Shown in pieces: positions 10,770-20,703 of a DNA stretch of 64,000 nt. Positions within the stretch are counted from its first letter, which is position 1. Each line of letters starts with the position of its first letter. This stretch comes from Mycocentrospora acerina (lineage: Eukaryota; Ascomycota; Dothideomycetes; Pleosporales): assembly GCA_022701365.1 (NCBI GenBank), contig JAKUHH010000013.1, positions 222,035-286,034 on the forward strand, in the 5' to 3' direction. Under the pieces are notes generated by a model, which was given only the letters and a program-made list of their open reading frames with translations, was not told where the DNA came from and did not search any database. The translations under genes and the position numbers were made by a program.

Positions 10770-13700
10770 CTATTTCCACACTGGCTTATCCCCCGCGCTA
10801 GACTGCTTTCCACTCGCGCGACTGGCCCTCCCCTCATCAACACTGCCCAGCTTCGCGCTGCCAGTGAGGCTCGCCACACTCATGGCGGACGATGCGCGCT
10901 GCTGCGTCTTGGGCGCGGGAAGAAGACTAGTCCTCCGGCTGTTCATTACGCTAATAGGTCGCGTTGTGCGTCGCAACATTGGACTTTCCTCGCTGCCAGC
11001 ATCTTGCTCTATGATAGTCACCCTGTGACTGGATAATGGTTTGCCAGCGGATAGTTGGCTTGAAGAGCCGGGCGTTGACGGCATGGATGACTTGGCTCTT
11101 GCGGGAGTGGTGGGAGACTGCATGGGGCTCGCGTACGGACGGCGAAGTGCGGACTTGGCGGGTATGGTAGACATTGGTCTCGCAGGCGGGGGCGAGAGTG
11201 CAGAAGAGCGGCTCAACGGGCTTCGCACAGGAATGGATGAGTAGCTTGACAGGCTTCTCGGGGTTTCGAGACTACGCTGATATGGCGAAGGCGTCGTCAG
11301 GTTCAAGGCTTTGAAGTTGTGTCCGACAACAGTGTCATTCATATTGGTGCTCGAGTTCCAGCGAGGTTTGTGGGCTGGTCTCTCCAAAGTGAATGCCATC
11401 TCGCGTGTGGTACGAACCGGCGTATGCGACACAATGCGAGAGGGCACTGGCTGCAAACGCACCGTTGGTGGCGGTAGTGACTTGCGAGGAACGGGGCTGG
11501 TGCCAATAGGCAAGCTGGAATAACGGCGATTCGGGGGTTTCGAGGCTGTGTTGGATGCCTGGCGGATCTTTTTGCCGGCCAATGTGACGGTGTCATAATC
11601 GCTGCTCTTGCGGCTCATGACCACACTCGAAGCAGGCGAGCTGTTTGGTGTGTCGACGGCTGATCCTGATAGCGAGGCCTCGGTGCGAGCTGATAGTATT
11701 GTGGAGACTGAGTCACGAAGCTTGCGCGATGCCTTTACCTCGTCCAGGAGTATGTCCATGTCACTAGTCTCTGTCTCTAGATGCGCGACTTTTTGCCTTA
11801 CATCCTGCTGAATCCGTAAAATCTCGCCATTGACGGTCGATCTGTGTTTCATCTCAATGTCAATGAGCTCCAGGACGCGCTTCATCGAGGGCGGATAGTG
11901 ATCCCTCTTGTCCTTGTACGTGGAAATGCGCGAGGTCAGCTTCTCGTCGTCGCCTTCGTCAATGGCCTGTCGCAGTCTCTGGATGCTTTTAATGCACGAG
12001 TCATACATTGCCACGGCTTTGGAGCCAGCTTGCCTGAAGCTGTGCACCCACTTGTCCTCGCCCAATTCCTCCCTCAACGCGTCTGCTTCCGCTTCAAGAT
12101 TCTTCTCTTGCTCTTCCAGCTGCTCTTTTCTCCGCATCAGCTCTTCACACGCAGAAGGGAAGATGCTGCCCGCACGGTGCTGGAAAGAAGCCATGCGCAT
12201 GGGTAAAAAGTCTAGCGATGCGCGCAAAGGCTGTAGCTTCGCAAACAGGGCTAGCAGTCGCGTGTTTTCCTGCTCAATTTGGGGGATCGGGGAAGTGGGC
12301 GACAGGACTGCAAGCGAAGGCGGCATGCTAAACCGGTTGTTGAGCAGCTTGGCCTGTCGCGGTGTTTCCTCGACAATAGTCTCGAGCTCGGCAATGTCAA
12401 ACTTCTCTGCAGACTCGGCGACAGAGTCGGAGATGACGCGGTGGCGACGCTCTTCCATCTCAAAGACCAGACGGCTGAGATTTTCGACCTCGAGGCCAAT
12501 CTCGCCCAGCACCGTGTTCCACAGCTCCTCCCACTCCATGGCAACCTCGACCTGATTCTTGATGCCCTTGAGGGTGCGCTTGATCAGCGACCAATTATTG
12601 ACCACGTCCTCCATTTGGCTCACGAGCGTCTCCTGGTCCTTGGCGGGCAGGCGCGCAATGTCTGGTCGCGACTGCAGGTCCTCGATGGCGGTGATGTAGA
12701 CGGTAATGAGACCCTCAAACTTGCCAATGGCGGCGTCAACCTCTGCCAGGCCTTCGCGGCCGGCAGCAGCGGCCCACTCGACGTCGTCGTCGGCATCGAG
12801 GCCGTTGAGGACCTCGTTGGCCTTTGTCATCCACAGACGGATGTCGTTGGCAGCCTTGTGCAGGGCGCGGCCGGCGAGGGTGGACGAGGGCAGGGCGGTG
12901 ATTTCCGAGGCGATGGTGGTTGGGGGCAGCTTCATGGACGTCAGCTGCTGGATCTGATTGGTGAAGCTGGCCTTGGAGAGGGTGTAGACGGAGTTTGTGC
13001 GGTGCAGGTGGTGGCGGCGCGAGAAGTAGGCGGCAATGTCGATGCCGTTGGGGTCTTCGAGGACCGAGGCCTCGTCTTCAGGGGGCGTGTCCTTTGGGGG
13101 CGGGGTCGGGGGGCTGGAGTAGGCATGCTGTGAGACTGTAGCCGTGTGTGTTGTAGTTGTTGTTGTGGGTATTGTTGTGGTGGTTGTCGTCATTTTTGGT
13201 GGTGATGGGAGTGATGGTGGTGATGGGGGCGATGGTGGTGTTGTCGTGTTTGTTGTGTTTGTTGATGTTGGTGTTGTCATGTCGGCGTTAAACACGTCCT
13301 TGGCCGTCGTCGCAACGTCAGGCAGGCGGTACTTTTGCATGTCCAGCCCATGGCCGTCGTGGACATCGCCCGGCAGTGGGCGGTCGCTGGTGCTCAGGAC
13401 GCTGCTGTAGTCGCTCTCGACGTCGAGCTCCATGTGCAGGGCCGGGACGCTCTCGCCGGTCAGCTGGGGGATCAGCGGCGTGCCCACCAGGCTGTAGGAG
13501 CCCGAGGCGGCGGCGTTCCAGGCGGTGCCGCGTCGCTCGATGCGCACGCTGCGTTCCTTGTGGAAGTCGTCGAGGTGGCGGATCTTGTGCTCTGAAATGC
13601 GGCCAATGGAGGGTGCGGCGGCGGGTGCGGAAGGCTTGGTGTCTGCGCCCTGGTTGAGGAACTTCATGCGCGCCAGCAGGCCAGGCGCGACGTTTCGGGC

Positions 13701-13985
13701 GAGCTTGGAGCTGTCGACGAGGGCGTTGGTGGTATTGTTGTTGTTGGTGGTGGTGGTGGTGTTGGTGTTGAAGTTGTTGGTGTTGTTGTTGTTGTTAAAG
13801 TTGTTGTTGTTGTTATAAGTGCTGGTAACGGGGTGTGAGCGTGTGCGCATGTGTGTATAGGCTGCGGTGCGTGCAGAGGCCGCTGGTGTTTGTGGTGGAG
13901 CTTGCCGCAGCCCTGCCAGCTCACCACTCGCACTCGCGGGGCTGTGGGCGACGGCAGACACAGACGGCGCCGAGGGGCTGCTCAT
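10770..13985 (-). CDS. KAR9: Kar9-like spindle-positioning protein
   Basis: A single long exon encodes 1071 residues if translation starts at the ATG at 13985. Another in-frame ATG at 14078 would add 31 residues but lies in a repetitive leader. The N terminus is low-complexity, with an Asn/Thr-rich run and Thr/Pro repeats. The predicted helical core (about residues 335-750, starting near FTNQIQQLTSMKLPP and including ALHKAANDIRLWMTKANEVLNGLD and a coiled-coil stretch EELMRRKEQLEEQEKNLEAE) matches the fungal karyogamy protein Kar9 family. The tail is Ser/Pro/basic-rich and carries two SxIP motifs, SSIP (about 915) and STIP (about 936), each followed by basic residues, as used to bind EB1/Bim1. 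Known role: linking microtubule plus ends to actin or myosin V transport during spindle or nuclear positioning. Confidence 0.87.
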   Translation of the reverse strand: MSSPSAPSVSAVAHSPASASGELAGLRQAPPQTPAASARTAAYTHMRTRSHPVTSTYNNNNNFNNNNNTNNFNTNTTTTTNNNNTTNALVDSSKLARNVAPGLLARMKFLNQGADTKPSAPAAAPSIGRISEHKIRHLDDFHKERSVRIERRGTAWNAAASGSYSLVGTPLIPQLTGESVPALHMELDVESDYSSVLSTSDRPLPGDVHDGHGLDMQKYRLPDVATTAKDVFNADMTTPTSTNTTNTTTPPSPPSPPSLPSPPKMTTTTTTIPTTTTTTHTATVSQHAYSSPPTPPPKDTPPEDEASVLEDPNGIDIAAYFSRRHHLHRTNSVYTLSKASFTNQIQQLTSMKLPPTTIASEITALPSSTLAGRALHKAANDIRLWMTKANEVLNGLDADDDVEWAAAAGREGLAEVDAAIGKFEGLITVYITAIEDLQSRPDIARLPAKDQETLVSQMEDVVNNWSLIKRTLKGIKNQVEVAMEWEELWNTVLGEIGLEVENLSRLVFEMEERRHRVISDSVAESAEKFDIAELETIVEETPRQAKLLNNRFSMPPSLAVLSPTSPIPQIEQENTRLLALFAKLQPLRASLDFLPMRMASFQHRAGSIFPSACEELMRRKEQLEEQEKNLEAEADALREELGEDKWVHSFRQAGSKAVAMYDSCIKSIQRLRQAIDEGDDEKLTSRISTYKDKRDHYPPSMKRVLELIDIEMKHRSTVNGEILRIQQDVRQKVAHLETETSDMDILLDEVKASRKLRDSVSTILSARTEASLSGSAVDTPNSSPASSVVMSRKSSDYDTVTLAGKKIRQASNTASKPPNRRYSSLPIGTSPVPRKSLPPPTVRLQPVPSRIVSHTPVRTTREMAFTLERPAHKPRWNSSTNMNDTVVGHNFKALNLTTPSPYQRSLETPRSLSSYSSIPVRSPLSRSSALSPPPARPMSTIPAKSALRRPYASPMQSPTTPARAKSSMPSTPGSSSQLSAGKPLSSHRVTIIEQDAGSEESPMLRRTTRPISVMNSRRTSLLPAPKTQQRASSAMSVASLTGSAKLGSVDEGRASRASGKQSSAGDKPVWK

Positions 13986-14055
13986 TGAGCATTCTTCAGC
14001 AGCTCGCTCGAGGAACTGCGGCGGGGGATGTCGCTGTGTTTGTGCGGCCAGGAGA

Positions 14056-14200
14056 ATGCTGAGCACTGGCTGGCTCATCCACTGGCTCACCCACTTGGAT
14101 GCTGAGCGCTGGCAGGCTCACCCACTGGCTCACCCACTCCAATGCAGCGCACTGGCTGGCTGGCTCGCCCTCTGGCTCACCCACTGGCTGGCTCACCGCT
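14056..14200. repeat. Degenerate CTGGCTCACCCA repeat upstream of KAR9
   Basis: About ten imperfect copies of a 12-16-bp unit built on CTGGCTCACCCA or CTGGCTGGCTC. They sit around and upstream of the alternative distal KAR9 start codon, which is one reason to prefer the proximal start. Confidence 0.7.
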
Positions 14201-14756
14201 GCCCACACCACCCCGTGCCCCGTGGAGCAATCACGCTCGGGGAGGTCGCGTCTGTACGGGCCAAGCTCGAGCACGCCCAGTGCGCTGGTCAATCGATCAA
14301 CAACACGTCGTCACACTAGGTGGAGACACACGCCAGCGGTAACGAATAGACGCACTCAACCGCGAAAAAATGCGAGGCCATGGGACTGCAGGTAGTATGC
14401 ACAGAGTGATGTGTCCTCGTCAAGGACATGCAGCCACGTACGATTAGGCTTTGAAACACCCTCCCTCTGGTTCAAACGGTCCGTCGTTCACTCCCCTTGA
14501 TTGCTGGGCTCACCCCTGACGCTTCTCATCTCCCACCCCTCCCCCCCTCCTCCCAACGCCACCACGTCCGTGTGTCCTCATGCGAACTATACATCGGGCC
14601 CATGTCCGAGTTAAGCTCGCCGAGGATTCACCTCCTGGTCGTGATTCTCCTCTCACGGCTGCATTATTCCATGCACATCTTCATAATGACAACAAGACAA
14701 AAGAAAAAGGTCAATCATGTGCATGTGCATTGCTGTGTTGTTTTAATATTGCTGAT

Positions 14757-14782
<26 letters not shown>
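14757..14782. repeat. TG dinucleotide microsatellite
   Basis: Thirteen uninterrupted TG units in the KAR9 upstream region. Confidence 0.9.
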
Positions 14783-14787
<5 letters not shown>

Positions 14788-15371
14788 GAATGAGAGAAAG
14801 ATGTATATAATTTGGGGATATAGTTAGCGATTCAATCTAATTCATTTCAATTCAATTCAATTCACTTCACTTCACTTCCATTCACTCGCTGGCTTGAAAG
14901 ACGGCAGAAGACAATATTCGCACAAATGAGGGGAGTCTTGATTCGACCACATCTACCAATTACCACCATATCTCGTGAAATAAACCGCACCTCTCTCTTT
15001 CCTTCCTTCCTTCCTGTCTACTGTCAAACAATAAAAAAATAATGGGGGTATCTAACTCAAGTCTCCAGCTCTACTACACACGCGCATATACACCCAAGGC
15101 GTGCAGTGCAACCTGTCAACCGAGAATGAAGAAAGGAAATCGCGACCATCACATCCCGATGCCCAGTCGTTGGCAAATTAAAAGGATATGGCACCAGAGG
15201 GGGGAGAAAAACACTCGGGCACTGGGCAGTCCAGGACGTGCAAAGGAGATGAGACATGAAATGAGACCCCACGCGTCCGCCCCCCCTTTACGCCTCGGAA
15301 CCCATCCTCCTCCTTTAACCCCCACCCCACAATCAAACTCCGTCATCATCCGCTCATCACCTTCTCCTTTG

Positions 15372-16925
15372 CTACAATGCCTCGGCTCCAAAATTACCAT
15401 TATTCTGCAGCGTTGGTGTTCGTATGTGCAGTGTCGGCGTTCTCTTCTTCTGTTTTTGTTGCTGCTTCTCCCACTCGGCTGTAATCTCCTCTCTGACCCC
15501 CTTGCACCACTTCAGTAGCGCTGCGTCCAGCTTCTTCCATGCCGTTGCCTCGTCGCCATGCACAATGCCCATGACATCAACGTCCATCTTGACGTCCCAC
15601 CGGAGCTCTGCTGCCTTGACCCAGTATCGGAGATTGTCCGCACATCGATATGGCTTCGCCGTGTCCGTGTGGAACTGCTTGATTTCTTCAAATTGCCGCC
15701 GTGATTTCCTCACCAGTGTGTTGTGAAGATGCACCAATCGTAGCCCGGTTTGCAACTCGGCCAGAAATGGTGTTGGGAGATTTGCATCGCCGGGCTCCGT
15801 CCACTCGGGAAGGGGGGTTGGACTGCTGTCAAACGACCGGAGGAACAAGACCTCTCGCTCGCGTTCTTTGCCAGTCCAGTCGCCCTCGCGCCACGTCCAG
15901 CTCTCCCTCTCTTGGTGCTCCAGAATCTCGTGCTCCTCTTCCGTGTTGAGCAATGCGCCAATGTCTGATACCCATTGCTGAATCTGTGACACTTCGTACA
16001 GCTGCACGCCATTGGCAAAGTTGCGTATTGCGAGCCGTTTGAGCACTTCCAGCACTTGATACAGCTCTTTGCGAATCTGGCGCTCTGGCTTGATGGCGTA
16101 CAGTCGCTGTGGCTGTTCGTGTGCCGTGTAGTAGTTCTTTGCAGCCCTAATGGCCAGGGTGGTCACATCCAGCAGGTTCAGGCCTTGAATCTGGTACCAC
16201 CCTGCTGCATCTGCCGAGCGTCGCTTTCCGTCAGAGCCTTGGCCCTCGTGTGCAGTCGGAAAGCCCTTTTCAATCTCTTTCAGGTGCTTCCTCACTTCCT
16301 CGAGCGACTCGCGCAGTTCTCGGCGGAGCACCGTCATGTCTGGCGGTGGGGGGACGTAGACGGGATTGTTCTTGTAGGTGCTGACGGTAGGGGGCAGCAT
16401 CATGGGCTCGTTGTCTTCCCAGCTCATCGACGCCGTCTCGTCATAGGGCGACTCGACGAAGCCCTCTCCCAAGTGGTCCATGGTCATGGTCATGGTGCTG
16501 CCGGTAGGCGACGCCAGCGACATCATTATGGACATGTCGCCCTCTGACAACGGCCGCTCGTTCCCACTCGGTGTCCTCGATCCTGGCCTTCGTCCCTTTG
16601 CAACGCGCCCCGTGGCCGTGTCGAGCAATCCGGTCCTCGCAAAGTAGTACTGCAGATGCGCAATGGTGCCGAGGTTCATGACGCTCTCCCTGTTCTTGGC
16701 CGAGTCGGAGAACTGGGTTCCCTCGGGGCGCATGTATCCGCGGCGTCTGGGAATGCCGCTCTCCGAGACCCTCGAGCTCACCGATCGGCCGGAGATGGAG
16801 GAGCGCGACGACTCGGTGGAGACGGATCGGTCGAGCTGGGGAATGGCATTGAGCGCAAGTGACGGCGTGGCCCATGGCTCCGGCGAAGAGGCGCGCACAG
16901 GCGGCGAGGCGATTGAGGGGTCCAT
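15372..16925 (-). CDS. Conserved-looking fungal protein of unknown function, 517 residues
   Basis: A single-exon open frame of 517 residues that I do not recognise. The first 75 residues are Ser/Arg-rich and look disordered. Then come an ordered stretch with NLGTIAHLQYYFARTGLLDT and an acidic/Met-rich linker. A helical segment LRRELRESLEEVRKHLKEIEKGF (about residue 205) is likely coiled coil. A mostly helical C-terminal half contains YQIQGLNLLDVTTLAIRAAKNYY, a stretch near LYQVLEVLKRLA and PYRCADNLRYWVKAAELRWDV. There is no signal peptide or clear membrane span. Length, codon use and the absence of repeats in the C-terminal half support a real gene. Its neighbour KAR9 is on the same strand but separated by over 1 kb. 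Confidence 0.8.
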   Translation of the reverse strand: MDPSIASPPVRASSPEPWATPSLALNAIPQLDRSVSTESSRSSISGRSVSSRVSESGIPRRRGYMRPEGTQFSDSAKNRESVMNLGTIAHLQYYFARTGLLDTATGRVAKGRRPGSRTPSGNERPLSEGDMSIMMSLASPTGSTMTMTMDHLGEGFVESPYDETASMSWEDNEPMMLPPTVSTYKNNPVYVPPPPDMTVLRRELRESLEEVRKHLKEIEKGFPTAHEGQGSDGKRRSADAAGWYQIQGLNLLDVTTLAIRAAKNYYTAHEQPQRLYAIKPERQIRKELYQVLEVLKRLAIRNFANGVQLYEVSQIQQWVSDIGALLNTEEEHEILEHQERESWTWREGDWTGKEREREVLFLRSFDSSPTPLPEWTEPGDANLPTPFLAELQTGLRLVHLHNTLVRKSRRQFEEIKQFHTDTAKPYRCADNLRYWVKAAELRWDVKMDVDVMGIVHGDEATAWKKLDAALLKWCKGVREEITAEWEKQQQKQKKRTPTLHIRTPTLQNNGNFGAEAL

Positions 16926-17175
16926 GGCGAGAGTCGAGTGAGGCGCGGGCGTGGTCGTGGGCGTGAGCGTGGGCGTAGGTGTGGATATGGGCGGGTGCTG
17001 CGCTGTCAGGTGGGGGCAGGCGTCAATGTCCAGGCTACAGGCTACAGGCGGAGGCAGGAGCAGCGACGCTGTGCAGTCGGCATCTATCGTGAGGTGAGGG
17101 TGTGTGTATTTGTAATTGTTGGTGCGTATATGTTGGTGTGTGTATGTTGTTGCGTATGTGTTGGTGTCTATGTTG

Positions 17176-17206
<31 letters not shown>

Positions 17207-17905
17207 CAACTATGTATATGTATATGTATGTGTAGATGTGTGTATATGTGTACGGTGCACGTCAAGTGTGTAGCGAGCAGTGCGTGGCAGTGGGTTGGGG
17301 CAGGCCTTGTCTGCGGGCGGCGGGCAGTGGCAGTGGCAGTGGCAGTGGCAGCGGCAGTCAGTGGGCGGCGGATTATGGGTGTTTTGCGGTTGTTGCCAGG
17401 TAAGGGGTTTTGGATTAACACAGACTCATTGGTTTCAGGACCGAACGCGAGATTGTAGCACAACAACGCGCGACTAGCGCCGTTGGCACCTCACGAACCC
17501 GACGCGCCTCCCGGGCGCTGTGTGTGCAGGCGCATGTGTTGGATGTTGAGCAGACCAGCGACGAGGTGGCGGCGAGAGGCTGCTCGCAGAAGCAAACACC
17601 ATGGCTTGACGCCCGCCGTCACCTGCTGCTCGTGCCCAAGCAGCGCGAGTCGGCCTGCCCCGCCATGCCCATGTCCAGCATTCTCACCTGGCTAGCACCA
17701 AGTACATGGCACTGTTAGCACGCAGGGGTGCCGTCTTCGCCCTGCCCGACAGCCAGCAGCCAGCAGCCAGCAGTCCACGTCGCTGTCCACGTCGCCGCCA
17801 TGACGTTGCCCGAGCGAGTCTCTGGCCTCGACTCATTCTGTCCCTCTGCGTAAAACAAACCCACCCAAGATTGCATGCATAGTAGTTAGTCAACCCGCAG
17901 CCACA
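16926..17905. other. Divergent intergenic region with GT-rich repeats
   Basis: Shared upstream region of the leftward 517-residue gene and the rightward acylphosphatase gene. It contains a purine/GT-rich block and a GGCAGT hexamer array near 17320-17355, plus short AGCAGCC repeats near 17750. No gene is supported. Confidence 0.55.
17098..17262. repeat. GT-rich low-complexity block
   Basis: An irregular mixture of TGTGTA, TGTTGG and TATGTG units over about 165 bp, upstream of the 517-residue gene. It reads as unlikely Val/Cys/Tyr-rich peptide in every frame and is not coding. Confidence 0.75.
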
Positions 17906-18366
17906 ATGTCCACCAGGCGAGTGCGTCACCCTCCACCCTGCCGTGCGTGCGCAATAGCAAATCTGATGCGTGACCCCCTCCTCCCGCAGATCTCGTACAC
18001 GGTCAACGGTAAGGTGCAGGGTTGGTCTTCACCACCCCCTCGAGCCCCCAGTGCAGGCTCATGCGTGCAGGTGTGAACTTCAGGTCCTCCACCAAAAGAC
18101 ATGCCAACCGCATCGCCGTCACTGGCTACGTGACCAATGCCTCGGACGGCACCGTCAGTCTCCCGCCGCTCGCAATGCTTACTAATATGCGCTGCCTAAC
18201 ACTGTCTACCGTCTAGGTCCAAGGTGAGGCTCAGGGCAGCGAAGACGCCATCAGCGAGTTTGTGCGGCATCTGAACAAGGGTCCCTCAGCAGCGTCTGTG
18301 GCTGGCGTCAAGCTTGAGGACATGTCGCCAAGGTCTGACGAGAGCAGCTTCACCATCATCAGGTAG
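17906..18366 (+). CDS. Acylphosphatase
   Basis: Four small exons (17906-17920, 17990-18020, 18071-18153, 18217-18366) encode 92 residues, the usual size for acylphosphatase. Splicing restores the two signature blocks: GKVQGVNFR (residues 12-20) and GYVTNASDGTV (34-44), followed by QGEAQG and FVRHLNKGPSAASV. The catalytic Arg is R20 and the catalytic Asn N38, equivalent to the classic Arg23/Asn41 pair. The enzyme hydrolyses acyl phosphates such as 1,3-bisphosphoglycerate and is small and cytosolic. Introns are 69, 50 and 63 bp. The second donor (GTTGGT) and third donor (GTCAGT) are weak, so the gene is easy to miss. The order of the conserved blocks makes the family call secure; the first 15-nt exon (MSTRR) is the least certain part. 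Confidence 0.9.
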
Positions 18367-19339
18367 ACTACGTGGGTATAGTCTCATGGAGCCTGGTATT
18401 CAACGCCTGGTATTCAACCGCACACCGCTGTGCTGAGGCATGCATGTAATGTGCAGATTCAACAAGGAAACATCAGCAACATTGGTCCGTATTTCAATTC
18501 ATCTCTGAGCTTATTCGCGATCGTCCTCAACGTAAGGCTTTTTTTAATTCACCTTCCCTCCCCGGAATATTTGCATATGCGCCCGCACAGCAACAAGGCG
18601 TGGCTGATGACTGTTCGTGTATCCATGCCCGCATTCAAGACAACCAAGACCTCCGAAACAAGCCATCCTATTCTCGTGCCTCATTTCCGTCTAGCACCGA
18701 AGTACACCCACGCCAAAGCCTGCCGGGCAAGAATTGGTAATACCTGCGCATAGAGAGGGACCAGACAAAAGCATGAGCCACCCGATCGTCGAATTCTGAC
18801 TTCGTCTTTGTTCTTCAGCCTTGCGACCATGGATGACCGAGTCACCGACGAGAACTTCTCGGAAGCGCTGATTCGTCGTCTTGGCGCCCTACGCAGAAAC
18901 ATTGTCCACAAACACCATCCAAACAAGGTCAAATCTTTAATAAAAAAATCGCTCCATAGCTTTATCAAAGCAGTCCGATGGTTCCTACAGCTTTTTGCGC
19001 GGATTAAACACTTCCTATGCGTTCCTGCCGTCCAAAATCATCATCCTCTGCATCCATGAGAAGGCGACTCCTACCCGGCGCATTCTCGCAGACCCTGACC
19101 TAAACATTCATCTCCTTCACAGACTTGACACTGCACGCGACCCTACAAACCCTCTTACACCCGATCTGACAAACATGGAACCCCTCTAGGCTTTTAGACG
19201 ACATGTTTTTGCTCGTCGAGATCCACATTCCTGCTTCACCCTTTGCTGACGGTGACGTAGCCTATCCCAAAAAGGCAGAATTTCTTGTGCACGCCTTTTT
19301 ATAGTACCTTGACTGCATTGAGTGAGATTGCGCAGATTC

Positions 19340-19346
19340 TATAAAA
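19340..19346 (+). promoter_or_regulatory. TATA box of the alternative oxidase gene
   Basis: A perfect TATAAAA stands 146 bp upstream of the alternative oxidase start codon, a position typical for inducible fungal genes. No competing gene is nearby. Confidence 0.6.
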
Positions 19347-19395
19347 GTACTTGAATGCCTCAGCAGAGTGAAGCTTACATCTTACACCCATCAGC

Positions 19396-19455
19396 GCCTC
19401 ACTCATCAACACCTCACTCATCAATACCTCACTCAGCAACACCGCACTCACCATA
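19396..19455 (+). repeat. Four 15-bp tandem units in the alternative oxidase leader
   Basis: Units at 19396, 19411, 19426 and 19441 follow the pattern ACCTCACTCATCAAC with a few changes per copy. They sit between the TATA box and the start codon, so they are probably transcribed as 5' untranslated region and are purine-poor in the mRNA sense. Confidence 0.85.
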
Positions 19456-19485
19456 CACACATTATTCCCCTGACAAACATCATCA

Positions 19486-20703
19486 ATGATTGCTACCAAA
19501 ACTGCAACGCGAGGCTCACTAACCTCAATTCGCGTCACTGCAAGCCTTCTCAGATGCTCCAATAATGGGCTTCGACCTGCCTTTGTCGCAGCACAGCGTG
19601 CGCCACTTGGCCAGCGTCACCTCTCCTCCTCACCACGCGATGGAGAGCCACAAAAATTCTTCGAAAAGACACAAACGGAAATGGTTCGAAGAACACCAGC
19701 AGCATGGCCACATCCAGGTATGCACATTCATGTGGCGATGATATTAAAGAGGTATTCACATGGTTCCAGTCTACAATGAAGAGCAAATGAACGCCGTTGT
19801 CGTCGCTCATCGTGAAGCGAAAACAGTATCCGACAAAGTCGCCCTTCTAGCTACAAAGGTTCTGCGATTCGGTCTTGACTTTGCCACCGGTTACAAACAC
19901 GAACGCGCCATAGACCTCAACGCAAAGGACCCCGAAGCCGCACGCAAAAAGTACGCCATGACTGAAGAAAAATACATGATCCGAAACGTCTTTTTAGAAA
20001 GCGTCGCCGGTGTACCAGGAATGGTCGCTGGCATGCTCCGACACTTGCATTCCATGAGACGTATGAAGCGAGACAATGGATGGTAAGCAAAGCCGTTTGT
20101 CTATTTTGAAGTGCATGTCTTAACACAAACCCCCCCCCTCAGGATTGAGTCTCTCCTCGAAGAAAGCTACAACGAGCGCATGCATCTCCTTGTCTTTCTC
20201 AAGATGCAACAACCCGGTCGCTTCATGCGCCTGATGGTCCTCGCTGCCCAAGGCGTATGGTGCAATGCTCTCTTTTTCGCGTACCTCATCAGCCCGCGTA
20301 CAGTCCACCGATTCGTCGGATACCTTGAAGAAGAAGCCGTCATCACATATACGCGACAAATCAAGGACCTCGACGCAGGCCTGCTTCCCAAGTGGGAGAA
20401 GACGCAAGCCCCCGATATTGCTATTGACTACTGGAATATGCCCGAGGGTCGTCGCACGATGCGAGATCTGCTTCTGTACAGTAAGTTTGTCGATGCATAT
20501 TCTCGCAAAACTTTCGCTAATACATGACAGTTCGCGCAGACGAGAGCAAGCACCGAGAAGTCAACCACACATTCGGCAACCTCGACCAAAAAGAGGACCC
20601 TAACCCCTTTGTGAGCGAGTACAAGAATGCCGACAAGCCTCACCCAGGCAAGGATCTCGCGCACCCGAAACCCACTGGATGGGAGCGCCATGAGATTATC
20701 TGA
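19486..20703 (+). CDS. AOX1: Mitochondrial alternative oxidase
   Basis: Four exons (19486-19717, 19770-20082, 20143-20480, 20531-20703) encode 351 residues, normal for fungal AOX. Introns are 52, 60 and 50 bp with GTATGC, GTAAGC and GTAAGT donors. The N terminus is Arg/Ser/Thr-rich without acids, a mitochondrial targeting peptide. The diiron ligand motifs are all present: LESVAGVPG (E154), NERMH (E193, H196), LEEEA (about 244-246) and RADESKH (E299, H302). Two hydrophobic helices lie between them. The enzyme oxidises ubiquinol and reduces oxygen to water on the matrix face of the inner membrane, bypassing complexes III and IV without proton pumping. Fungal AOX is usually induced when the cytochrome pathway is blocked; a strong TATA box fits inducibility. 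Confidence 0.97.

Larger units (their letters stand above)
13986..15371. other. Intergenic region rich in simple repeats
   Basis: The KAR9 promoter and leader, plus the 3' flank of the next leftward gene. Features are a degenerate CTGGCTCACCCA repeat (14056-14200), a TG dinucleotide run (14757-14782), TTCAA/TTCAC pentamers (14838-14885) and CCTT tetramers near 15001. No supportable gene is present. Confidence 0.6.
18367..19485. other. Intergenic region holding the alternative-oxidase promoter
   Basis: About 1.1 kb between the acylphosphatase and alternative oxidase genes. It carries a TATA box, a 15-bp tandem leader repeat and a CRE-like TGACGTAG near 19250. A short open frame at 18829-19059 has no recognisable similarity and was not accepted as a gene. 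Confidence 0.6.

Noticed and set aside
12279..13133. Rightward open frame of about 284 codons
   Set aside because: Antisense to the conserved Kar9 core; no family resemblance.
14079..14090. Farther upstream, non-ATG start for Kar9
   Set aside because: The frame stays open to a GTG codon at 14090, but fungal nuclear genes start at ATG almost always, and the segment lies in a CTGGCTCACCCA repeat.
18829..19059. Possible small gene starting MDDRVTDENFSEAL between acylphosphatase and alternative oxidase
   Set aside because: Short, with no recognisable similarity and no supporting splice pattern; a coding start is possible but not supportable.
19000..19485. CGG-N7-CGG alternative-oxidase induction motif as described in Neurospora
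   Set aside because: Looked for in the upstream region; no pair with the right spacing was found, only an isolated CGG followed by TGACGTA.
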